Positions 11,756-23,700 of a stretch of 64,000 bases of DNA are shown piece by piece; the first letter of the stretch is position 1; each line of letters starts with the position of its first letter. Source of the DNA: Branchinecta lynchi (taxonomy: Eukaryota > Arthropoda > Branchiopoda > Anostraca > Branchinectidae). The stretch is from NCBI GenBank assembly GCA_023053575.1, contig JAKZAP010000001.1, forward strand, positions 26,492,533-26,556,532, read 5' to 3'. A program made the position numbers and the translations under genes. Under the pieces are notes generated by a model. That model was not told where the DNA came from, made no database searches, and saw only the letters and a program-made list of their open reading frames with translations.

Positions 11756-14700
11756 GTAAGAGTTGCGTTTTTGCTGATACCATGGTATCTGTTAACAAGG
11801 TAACTGGAAGTTCGTTCCAGCTCGGCCCGAAAGTTACTAAATAGTTACTTTTCAGTCACTTTCACCGTTCCAGCTCGTCAAAAAGTTACAAGGAGCACAA
11901 GGAAGATCGTTACTTCGAAGTAACTTTTTGTAAAGATAGTACCCGACCGTCTTTAGCAGTTTCACTTTCCAAGAGACGCAGAAGTGAACTCGGGGCAGCA
12001 AAATGAGACAAGGTGTAATTGCTAAAATAAACAGGACATTATTTTGTGATCTTCAGCTGTGCTTGGCCTTTAGCTTCTCTTCAAATATGATTCACTGATT
12101 AACCCCAAAAGTAATTTTTTGTAAGCCTCGTTGACGGTTTACCCGTCGGTCTGGTGACTTGATTGGGACTGTTGCAGGAATGAATTTCAAACGCCTGTAA
12201 CTCAGATGGCAATTTTTGCACTATATAATATTACATTTCAGATTAAACTTAAATAATATTATCCATTAAATTAGAGGCGAAAGCCTTTTCTGTTGCTTTG
12301 TATTTTTAGTCTTGTCATTATTCTATATATTGTAGGAGAAGAAGATAATTGACTTATGAACCATAACCACCTTTGAAATCATTGGCTTCTAGATAGTAGA
12401 ATCTTGAGCGTTCCATTCGTGACAAAGACTAAACATTGTGCTAAGAAATTTGCACGGGAATAAGAACAACTGTTCCGATTCTGGCTAGGAAACAATTATA
12501 GTGAAAATAAGGATTTGGCGACCCAAAAGACACAACCGGAATAGAGACAGAGAATTAACGGGCACACAGTCAATGTAACTGCTCCATTAACGAGCATGAA
12601 GCGTTAGCTCCTCTTCTCCTTCACTTGAAGAATCCGTTTCAAAATAATTATCAAGCCGTTCTTTTGCAGCAAAAACAAAGAATTTTGTTCTGTTAATCCT
12701 TCCGCATACAGTCCCCATCTCTTCTTGCATTCAAAAAACACGCGTTATCTCGTCCCGTAGTAACTTCGTCCGTTCCAGGTAATAGTTAATTTCTGACGTC
12801 ACATGTAGTTATTCCGAAGTAACTACGAAGAGGAGCTGGAACGAGCCCCTGCAATGGGATCGACTAAAAGCAGGAAAGGAAAGGCAAGAGAAAAGCAGGA
12901 AAGAATACTAAAACCAGGAAGGGCAAACTAAAATGAGGAAAGAATTACCAGGAATCGAGGATCCGGAAAACTGGGAAGCCTTTCCTCTGTTTAGTATCCC
13001 GTGAGGGGTCGGAAACTTATATTTGTAACAGTTCACCTTTTCCTCCTTTTAGTATTCGAAAAAACTGGCACGCTGTGCCGTGCTTTTCCTCAGTTTAGTT
13101 TCTCGTGAGGGGTCGGCAACTTACGTTTGTAAAAGTTCACCTTTTCGTCCTTTTAGTACCTTGTCGGTAGGCGATCACGAGTCCAGTGAGGGGTCGGCAA
13201 CTAAGATATTCAAGTCCACCATTTCTTTCCTGGTTTTAGTAGCTTGTCACGGAAAGTACAAAAACGAGGAAAGAAATTAGGAATTCTAAAAAAACTGTCA
13301 AGCCTTACCTCTGTTTAGTATCCCGTGAGGGGTCAGCAACTAACATTTGTAAAAGTTCGACTTTTAGTATTATAAAAAACTGGCAAGCTGTGCCGTTCTT
13401 TTCCTGTGTTTAGTATCTCGTGAGTGGGCAACTTACGCTTGTAAAAGTTCACCTTTTCCTCCTTTTAGTCCCTCACGGGATACTAAACAGAGGAAAGGCT
13501 TGCCAGTTTTTCGAATCCTCGATTCTTGGTAATTCTTTCCTCGTTTTAGTTTGCCCTTCCTGGTTTTAGTATTCTTTCCTGCTTTTCTCTTGCCTTTCCT
13601 TTCCTGCTTTTAGTCGATCCCCGCAAGCGCTTAGACGTGGAGTGTAAAAGTAAAATGTTTATCACATTTTATATACAAACAGCTTTAGAACCACGACATT
13701 TCTCATCCCCCAGTAACCAAACAAGGATTAAAATAACCTAATTTGTAATCATGCCACTTTAAAAGCTTCAAATGTAAACAAACCGCCAGTATAAATCCAA
13801 ATAAATGTTGAAGATCTTGCACGAATAGCATTACTTCGAACACTAAATTGTCTGCCAGCCAGTCCCACCCTTTAAACCTCTTCAAACCAAAATGAAACCA
13901 TCAAAATGCGTATTTACACCTTTTTTCCTCAAGTATGCCAGCTTTGGGTTTCATTCCAGTCGCGGGTCAAAAACTTTTTTCAATGGCAATTTGGGCCCAC
14001 TTGCCAATGAACGGGGAGGGTGGGGGTGGTTCAACTCTCAACCCTCCCCAACCCCTATGATCTAAAAGCACAAAGGACTTTCATGGCCTTATCTCCAGTT
14101 AATGTCAAGTTAAAAACATTAAAAAATGGGCGATCTGGGCCCAATTGCCCCTCAACCAAGTGGGGGTGGGGTTTGGGACCCGCAAAAAGTAAAAAGAGAC
14201 CCCCAATGCTCACAATCCTAGTTTCAACTTGATACCTGTTCATTCCTGTCACGGGTAACGTACTTTACTCCTGGGCAATCTGGGCCCTGTTGCCCATGAA
14301 CGGGGTGGGTGGGGTAGGTGCAACTTAAAAACCAGCCCTAGGATCTACGCGTCCAAGAAATTTCATCGTCCTCTGTCCAGTTCTAGTCAAGTTATGAACA
14401 TTATTCACTTGGAAATCTGGGCCCATTTGCCCCTGAACCGGTTGGGTGTGGGGGGTGGGACCTCCAAAAGGCACAACTAGACCCCAATACCCAAAAGTGT
14501 ACCAAGTTGGAACTTGATACTTGCACTGGTTCACGAGTTATGAGCTCCACAAAATATGGTGAAAACCGAAAACCGAAAGCTGAAAGCTGAAAGCTGCTAT
14601 AGCGCTAGCAATAGTGGATTGTTCCAAGGAACACTCAACTAAAAACCATAACACAATGAAACAAGATTAATTTTTTTTTGTATAGCTTAGTTTATTTGTT

Positions 14701-17700
14701 CTTTAAAGAGGTTGGCTTACAACAGTTCGTTGCCGGTACGTTCGATGACGCATTAGTAGATGATTTGAAGGGTCAGGGTCTTCTAGGTAGTTTAATCCCG
14801 CGGACTACCATAGAGCGGCAAACGACAGCAGCTCATGTTTACCCATTGGATTTTCTGTAGATTTGTCTCTGATCCTACCTAACCCAACTAAAAATCATAT
14901 TTCGATTGCTGAAGACCTGAAGCCTGCCTGGCCTGGTAATTCTCGTCTCTAGACACGCTTACTAAATGACGGTCAGACAATCAGGCGCTGTTTACGTCCA
15001 TTCTGAACAGGTTTATCTGATTTCAGATGAAAAAATTCTGACGGAAAATTCAGATAGGATATTCTTGACCGATATACTTCTGTCTCCAAGAGTTCGTAGT
15101 AGGCGCAGGATTGGTTCCTGGGCTGTGACATTCTCACACCATAGGTGGCCATAGTCCCAGAGCAGCCAGGAGAACGGAAAAGAGAATCCTAATACAGCCA
15201 CAGTCGATCCAAAAGTCCCCAATCAAGCTGGTTCACACATTATAGCGAAGACGGAATACATATATTCAGTGAATCCCAGGCCTATTACGTCGCCTGACAA
15301 CGGATGCCAGTGTTTTAATTTAATCCAGCACTGAGGCTAGTCTAGCCGCAAATTAGTGTAGTAGCCTACATGTTTTTGGGATCCCAAAACGTAAGTGGAG
15401 GGATACCTATGACATCGCAAAAGTTGTCCGTCTGTCTGTCCGTCTGTCCGCACGATTACTCTCGAAGGGATTGAGACATTTTGATGAAACTTAGCGAGAG
15501 GATCCCGTGGGTCAAAGTACAGGTCAAGTGTGAAGATGGGCTCTGTAGCCGTATATTTGAGGGTGGGGGAGGGGTTTCAAATTGAGGAGCAACAAATTTT
15601 TGTTTTAAAGCAATTGAGAGAGTTGGTTTAGGGGTGAGGAGGTATGCTGAATTCGAATATGAAATTTATTTTCTCACCGTGTAAATAGCTCAACCGGAAT
15701 CCGGCGAAAACCGGAAAATTTGTAAAAAGTAAAAGTTTAGTATGAGGTTGATTAGAGGTCCGAATATGAAATTTATTTTCTCGCTGGACAATTAGTTCGG
15801 CCAAAATCCGGCCAAATTGGAGAATTTGTTAAAAGTAAAAGTTTTATTTAAATTCGATAAGATGTTCGATTTGCGGGTAAGAAAACATGCTGAATTCACA
15901 TATGACAATCATTTTCTCACCGGATGTATAGATCGCTCGGAATCCGGCTGATACCGGAAAATTGGTTAAAACTAAAAGTTTAATCTGTAGTTGATTAGAG
16001 GTTGGTTGTAAGGGTGAGGAGACATGCTGAATTCGTTTTTGAGCCTTAGTTTTTTTGCCAGACAAGTAGTTTGTCCGGAATCTGGCCGAAACCGGAGGTG
16101 AGCTGAAGTAAGGAGGGAAGGAGATACGAAGTAGGCTATAGGGTAAACCACATGCTGAATCCATATTTGAGTAGTTGACAGCGCAAAACGGATATCTGAA
16201 TATATCTGAACTTGTTGAAATTCAGTTGGCATATCAGGTTTGCACTGTCAAATAAGAACTTGGTCTTCTCCGAATACCATTGGCATTAGCCTATTTGTAA
16301 ATGTTAAAAGTAAAAATGTCTAAGAAGTCTGTTGAAAACCGAATATCTACAAGACCGAATTGTCGGGAGCAAATATTAAAATCTTGGGATCCCATCGAAA
16401 CCTTTCGTCTTGTTCTGTAGGATAGTGTGCAGATTTATCTCTGATTTATTCAGAGTTTGGTGGTCCAACATGGAAAATGATAAACTATTACTAGAATTTC
16501 CTAGACTACCAACTAAACCATTTATCGATTATTTTGTTTTGTTTAGGTCTTGACTGCTACTCCCGACTCATCTAATACTTCTTTCTCCCTAGACACGCCG
16601 CCAACAGTCAGTGGTCAGTCATCGACATTCTCAATGAGCTGTAGCTCTGGTATCTGCAACATTGAATTTTCAAGACAGCTTGACTACGAACTTAGTCAAG
16701 TGGAAATATTAATCGTGATTTGCGGTACAGCGACGACAAGTGGGTTCTTGAGAACAATGACGGTCAGCCTGCGTGATCTTAATGACAACCCACCTTACTT
16801 TATTTCTTCTCCGGGAAGGCTGAGTTTCAATGAGGTGAGTCAATTTCTATATTTTTTTTTTGTTCTGATTAATTAATCGCTTGAAATCAGCGACAAGCGA
16901 TTAGCAAGGGGCCAGAGACCTTGCAGTTAACAACTTAAGTTAATGAATGTTATCGCATTTTTGCATAATAGTTACGGGGACTCGTTAAAGGACCCCTTGC
17001 ACTATTTACTCTTCAACTTAAAGTACTTTAAAATATTTGAATACTTTAAAACTATGCTGTGCTTTCAAGAAATAACCCACGGTTTTTGGCTGTTTTAAGC
17101 CTTTCCCGAGACCCGTTGACTTGTAGAGAAAACAGGGAAAAAGTTTACATAACCGATTATTCTGATGAAAAAACTTCTCCAACACAACCGTCGACAGCGT
17201 GATACACATCGAAGGTAGCAAAACACGACAAGTGAGAAAATTAGCGTGGTTTTGTTAGAGGGGTTAGAATGCATCGTACGAAATTGGGTCTCCGGGTTTA
17301 GAAATATATGGAGTAATTATGGAAGAAGGTTGCATTAGTATTATAGGTAAGACGAGGAGTTTAAGGGAAGAGATTTCGGGTTGGAGAACTGATAAGAAAT
17401 TGATTGTTAAATGATGGGAATTAAAGAAATAAGAAATGCTGGGAAGTTCCTCAAGTTAGCTTTTAAACACCGGAAAGATTTCTTCTGGTGGGGAAGTTGT
17501 GTTTTTAGTGTTAATAAAGTAGTCAGAGTAAATTAAAAATATTCAGAGTGTGTTAGTGTGATACGCATGTAAGAGTATTCACGTTCTGTTTTGTTGTGTT
17601 GCATGATGGCCTGATGAATGTGAAAATAAATCATTCATTCATTCATATTATATTTTACTGGAAGGAAAGTCATAAGTGTCATGAAGTGGAGACTAAAGCT

Positions 17701-20700
17701 GGACTTTAAGCAGAGAAAGCGGATTTTGAGATCTTCGTAAACTAGAGCTGAAAAGCTTGATTGTTTGGGAGCATAATCACGAGACAAGTTTTCACGAGAC
17801 AATAAGCTTTTGACAAGTGTCACTAGGCAAATCCGCACGAGGCAATCAGAGCATTAGACAAATCTTCAAAAGGGAATTATTCATTAGGCAATCCTTTGAC
17901 GAGACAGCCCGGATTAAGAAAAGTAGGATTAAGACAATCAGCTTAGAGTGAGCTACCGTATATAGAGCAGAGAGTGAATGTTAGGGTAGTAGTCGGTTTT
18001 GATTTTGGAAACAGAATATCAACCCAAATCTAGTTCGAAATTGTGAAAACTGCAAGAGGAGGGACTGCAGTCCATACTAGTGGCTATAATATCGTTCTGC
18101 TTTCAACATCTTCAGAAAGCAGCTACTACAGATGCTCTGACTAAGGCTGTCCAGTACGAGTGAAAGAATGTAATGGCAAGTTTACTCTAACTTCCACGGC
18201 TGACTACAACCCCGTACGTAACCATGCAGCGATTGTTTTGTCTCCTGGACAAAACATTTGTTTGTCTCCTGGTAATTTGTCTTGTGAAAAATTGCCAAAT
18301 AACTAACTTGTCTCGCAAAAATTTGTCTAGAAATTTTTGCTTCGTGATAGACTTGCCTCGTGAAAACTTGTCTCGTGATAGGTAGCCGATTGTTTCGGCG
18401 TGTGTTTCTCAGTGATCAGCGTCATCACCAACCAACACGGCTTTTCCAATTCTTTCTTAAACCAGTCGTATCCGTTTCAACAGTAGGTGCTTCAGCTCCG
18501 ACCTTAATTTGCCTTATTCCAGCTCCGCGCTCCAAGTGGACTAGCTTCTGTTAATCCCCCATACTCTATATGACCAAGTCCAAAACACGCCAGTGAACTT
18601 CCGGAAGAACGAGCGTCGCCAGGAGAACTCAAACTCAACAACTCAAATTCTGTGTCAACCAATTACGGCGTTCGTTGGTTATAGCTGTGGTGACGCTCCG
18701 GCTCTTCCGCTAGGTACACGGCGATTTTGCATCGGCATGGAGAGTTAGTCATCAAGAGTGCATATTCGACAGTTGTGTAGACATAGTAAAAAGTTGGACC
18801 CATCAGGTAGCGGGTAACTTCACTTTCTAATACTGTACTGTCAGAAGTTTCACAACAGACAGCGGATAAAACTTTCAAGAATAACACCTTTTCACTTAGA
18901 AATAAAGTGTTACGACCATTAAGTTTACACTATTTCGTGCCTAGATCTTCAACAACACTTTCAAGTGGTAAAAATACTAACGGGAACGAAAGAAACATAA
19001 TAGATAACAACCCAAAGTGTTATCTGTTGAAACCGCGCATCCTTCTGTTGTCGTTATGTAATTTCTGACAGTGTACTATTTTTACCTATTGAAGGTGTTG
19101 TTGGAGATCCAGGCACGAAATAGTAAAAACTTAATTGGTCATAACCCTTTTTTCTAAGTGAAAAGGTGTTATTCTTGAAAGTGTTATGTGCAATCTGTTA
19201 TGAAACTTCTGACAGTGTGGGACATATGCAAAACCTCCATATACCTGTGAAACAGATTGCATATTTTCTACCCATCAGCCTGTGGATCTGTTTTACTATG
19301 TCTATGACAAGTGGTGGTGGGGAAAACTTGCCCACTTGGAAGGGCTGAACTGGAATGTGGTGAATTTCCCCTTCACGGCCAGAGGTGCTTAGGTCAACAG
19401 GAAGAAATGAATCTTGTCTCTCAGGTGTGCCGCTGCCAAGACATCTCTACCCCCCCCCCTTCTTTTTGAATAGAAGTGTTACCACAATCTTCGTCTGAAT
19501 TCTTACGGTTGCCACTATGGATTCTAGCACATTGCGCTGAAGCTAACGCAAATTTGTATACTCTTTAGTTGCGTTTTTGCTGATACCATGGTATCTGTTA
19601 ACACGGTAACTGGATCTGCAGTTAGTCGTTTTAGCAGTTATTGTGGTATCTGATACACGGTGCTCTACAAAAACGACTATCGCCGAAATTGCACTTTTCG
19701 AAGTCATCCCAAAAGAAAAACAGATATCCAGTTACATCACTAAGTGCTAAACTTCTTTTTCACCAATCTGACAAAATTTGATGAACGTGAGATGACTTTC
19801 CAGATACCACGACCAGTTACCACGGTCGGATCGTAATATCTGAATGTCTGATACCACAATAACTGGCCAGATACCACGATAACTGCAAAAACGCCTTTTG
19901 ACCGTGGTATCAGATACCACGATAACTGCAAAAACGACTTTAGACCGTGGTAACAGATACCATGGTATCAGCAAAAACACAGCTAATACTCTTGATGATT
20001 AAATTTCCGTGCCGATGAAGGATCTCCGTGTACCAGTGGAAGAGCCGGAAGCGTCACCGCAGCTGTCTCCGACGACCGCCGTTGATTGGTTGAGACAGAA
20101 TTTGGGTCATTGCTGGCGACGTTTCTCGTTCTTCCCGAGTTCACTGGCGTTTTTTCGACTTAGTCATAATAAAAGAGTTATAATAAAAGAGAGAAAATTT
20201 CGAGCAACACTAATCCCAATATTATTATTGGTATATAATAAAATTTTGTTATCAATGGTCTGGCCTGATCTTTGGAAAACGGCACTGGTATTGCCCTTTT
20301 TAAAAAAGAGTGACCCAAAAATACACGATAATTACAGACCCATATCCCTAGTTCCATCAGTAAGTAAGATACTAGAAAAGGTGCTAGATGTTAGACTAGG
20401 TAATTGGTTAGAATCAAATAAGGTGATTAAGGAAGAACAAGGGGGGTTTCGGACAGGGTATAATACAAGTGATAGAGTTTTCATTTTAAGAGCGTTAATA
20501 GAGAAATATGGAACAGGAAGCCACAAACTATATGTGGCATTCTTAGACCTGGAAAAGGCGTTTGATAGTGTCGACCGTATCCTATTGGGTGAGGAATTGA
20601 TAAAAATTGGCCTTCCAGTGTGTTTTGTTAGATTGTTAGTTAGTATGTATGTAGCTACTAAGGGTGTTATAAAGTTAGCTGGAATAGGGCTGTCGAAATT

Positions 20701-23700
20701 ATTTACATCAAGAAAAGGAGTGAGACAGGGAAGTGCATTATCACCTAGGCTATTTGGCATATTTATTAATGATATAGTAGAGTTCTTAGAAAAAAAGTGG
20801 GCCCCGACAGTGATGCTTGGTAATATCAGGTTCTCTATACTGTTATTCGCCGACGACACGGCACTGCTTGCCAAAAGTGCGTCTGAGCTCCAAATATTAC
20901 TGATTTTAATTGAGGAATACATGGAAAGGAAAAAGTTGGTGCTGAATCCAAAGAAAACTGAGGTAGTCATTTTCACGCGGAGCAAAATTAAGGGGCAGTT
21001 AGAAGAAAAATTTTATTATAAAAATGAAGAATTGAGTAAAAGTACTAGTTTTAAATATTTGGGATTTGTTTTAGATTCAAACGGAAGTTGGAAATCACAT
21101 ATTAAAGAAATGGTAAGAAGGGGAAAAGCGGCGTCTCCAGCCATATTTAGAAATGCTAATCTGATGGGATTAAAAAATTTAAGAATTCATAAACACATTT
21201 TTAAATAAAAAATAATGCCAACGATCCATTATGGAGCGGAGCTATGGGGATTTGAAGATGGGAAACAGCTTGAGTCGGTCCAGCTACAATATTTTAAACG
21301 ACTGTTCGGACTACAATCGACATTACATTCGCAAGCACTGAAAGGGGATTTAGGCCTATTTTCAATGAAGAAAGATAGGGTATTGCAGATTTTAAGATTT
21401 TGGTTAAAGATAATTAAGTTAGATGAGACTAGGTTGGTCAGAGCGTCATATAATGAACTTTTGATTATGGGGAAAAGAAATACGTGGCCGTCTCGAGTTA
21501 AAGCCCTGCTTGATGATCTAGGTCTATCTTATGCTTGGAATAGTGGCCGCGGCACTGTAGATGACGATAATTTATTGCGTAGAGTCACTAGGATTTTGGA
21601 TGACCAAGAGATTCAAAAATGGAGAGCTTTAATAAGTCAGTCCGAAACTTTGGAGTTTTACCGTGAGTTTTAGAAGGTGTTTGGGCCCGAGTTGTGTTGC
21701 GAGAGCAACACTTTGGTTTTGTCCTCGTTTTTTTTTTTTTTTTTTTTTTTTTCCTATGACTCCGATTTCATTTTATTCCTGGTAACTGGGAAGGGTCTAA
21801 CCTGTGCGGTTTTTACGGAAAGTGTGGACCTTAGGCCGGATTGATGAATATGACATTACATTTTGGAAAGCTCCGTAGAACTCTTGCCTGGGGCCAATAA
21901 GGATGGTTTTTGCTTGTCATCGAGCCAGAGCCTACGGTTTGCGAAGTGAAGTGGAGTTGTATAGTCTATGTCGGAGAGGACCATCTCAAGTTGTGTAGCG
22001 AACCTTTCGTTTCATCAAACCATGTTTCTGCTTTCGAGTGGAAAGCTCCGTTCTAGCACGCTAGCAGGCAGGCACCAGTTTCAAATTGAAGATGGACTAA
22101 AATCTATAAGTGTTAAATATATGCGGCAGTTACCCGGCCCCACAGCCAACATATCTTCTTTGAGTGATAAATAGAAAAATCTACAGAGACAAAAAAGTGG
22201 CTTTTTCCCACGGGTCCGAAAGTGCTGCCATCTATTGTTTCTGTCCATGTCTTCGACGATTCCAGCTGAGTTTATAATTTTTTTTTTTTGCACTTGGGTT
22301 TGCGGTAGAGTAACGGTATCAGATGTGCCCCTTAAACTTTAAAAGTTCTCTCATTGCTAAAGAAACTAGAGCTTATCCTTTGCTCCTTTCTAAGTCGTGA
22401 CGTTAGAAAGTTGGCCTACGGCAAAAAAGTCAACTTTTGAACTAAGACAGGTAGAATTTTTTTTTCGACGGCAATCGATAGCCACTGATGAGCTGATCAA
22501 AGTATATGTCATCCATTTTTTGGTACAAAAATTCCTTCATGAGATACACCAGTTTGAAAATTTCAAAGGGGTTGACAACTTCAGTAGTAAGGTACATTGA
22601 AACCAAAAATAGGCGATAGCAGTTATGAGCCATGTAGGGGACTTTTAAGCAACAGTCGACTGTTAGCTCATAATCATCTTCGGTAATGAGGGCCTTGCAG
22701 CTTTTGCTAGTTGGTGTACCTGTTATTTGTTTCCGGTGTATTCGATGGTAAGAACAATTTGGTTCCATTTCTGTACGTGATTTCAGCTGAGTTTATCATT
22801 CGTTTTTTTGCACTTGGGTTTGCGGTAGAGAAATGGTATCAGATGTACCTCTTAAACTTTAGAAGTTCTCTCATTGCTAAAGAAACTAGAGCTTATCCTT
22901 TGCTCCTTTCTAAGTGGTGACGTTAGAAAGTTGGCCTACGGCAAAAAAAGTCAACTTTTGAACTAAGACAGGTAGAATTTTTTTTTTCGACGGCAATCGA
23001 TAGCCGCTGATGAGCTGATCAAAGTATATGTCATCCATTTTTTGATACACAAATTCCTTCATGAGATACACCAGTTTGAAAGTTTCAAAGGGTTGACAAC
23101 TTCAGTAGTAAGGTACACACTGAAACCAAAAATAGGTGATACCAGTTTTGAGACATGTAGGGGACTTGTACGCGGCAGTCGAGTGTTAGCTCATAATCAT
23201 CTTCGGCAATGAGGGGTTTGCAGCTATCGCTAGTTGGCGTACCTGTCATTTGATGGTAAGAACAATTAGGTTCCCAATTGTAAGACATGCAAGGGACTTG
23301 TCAGTAATTATAGGCTGTTATGCTACAAAAATCTTCAGCGATGAGGGGTTTGCAACTTTTGCTAGCCGGTGTACCCATTATTTTTATCCGGTGAACTTGA
23401 TGTCTATCACGGGAAAGGGACTTGTCAGTAGAATCGGTGCACGAGGGGCTAGAAATTTGTGCAAATTGTTGCACATTGTATTCGATTTATATAAAACTGA
23501 CGGTAAGAAAGTTTGTATCGATGGTCTCTCGCTGTATCCTAGGATTTACTGTTTTCGCAACGGGTACAAACGATAATGTAAAACAAGGTAGTTTCGTAAT
23601 AATTAATAGTGTCATCTATGGTATTTTAATCCTGAAAAGTTACGGATAGCTTTATAATATCAACTAGATTATATAGGATATTGTTCCAAGTTTTCATCCG

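Noticed and set aside
16547..16592. Upstream extension of cadherin exon 2 to the AG at 16546
   Set aside because: Gives the wrong phase after exon 1; the AG at 16592 has the better pyrimidine tract and fits exactly.
20332..20985. 217-codon minus-strand frame
   Set aside because: It is antisense to the RT core with its conserved motifs; a shadow frame.
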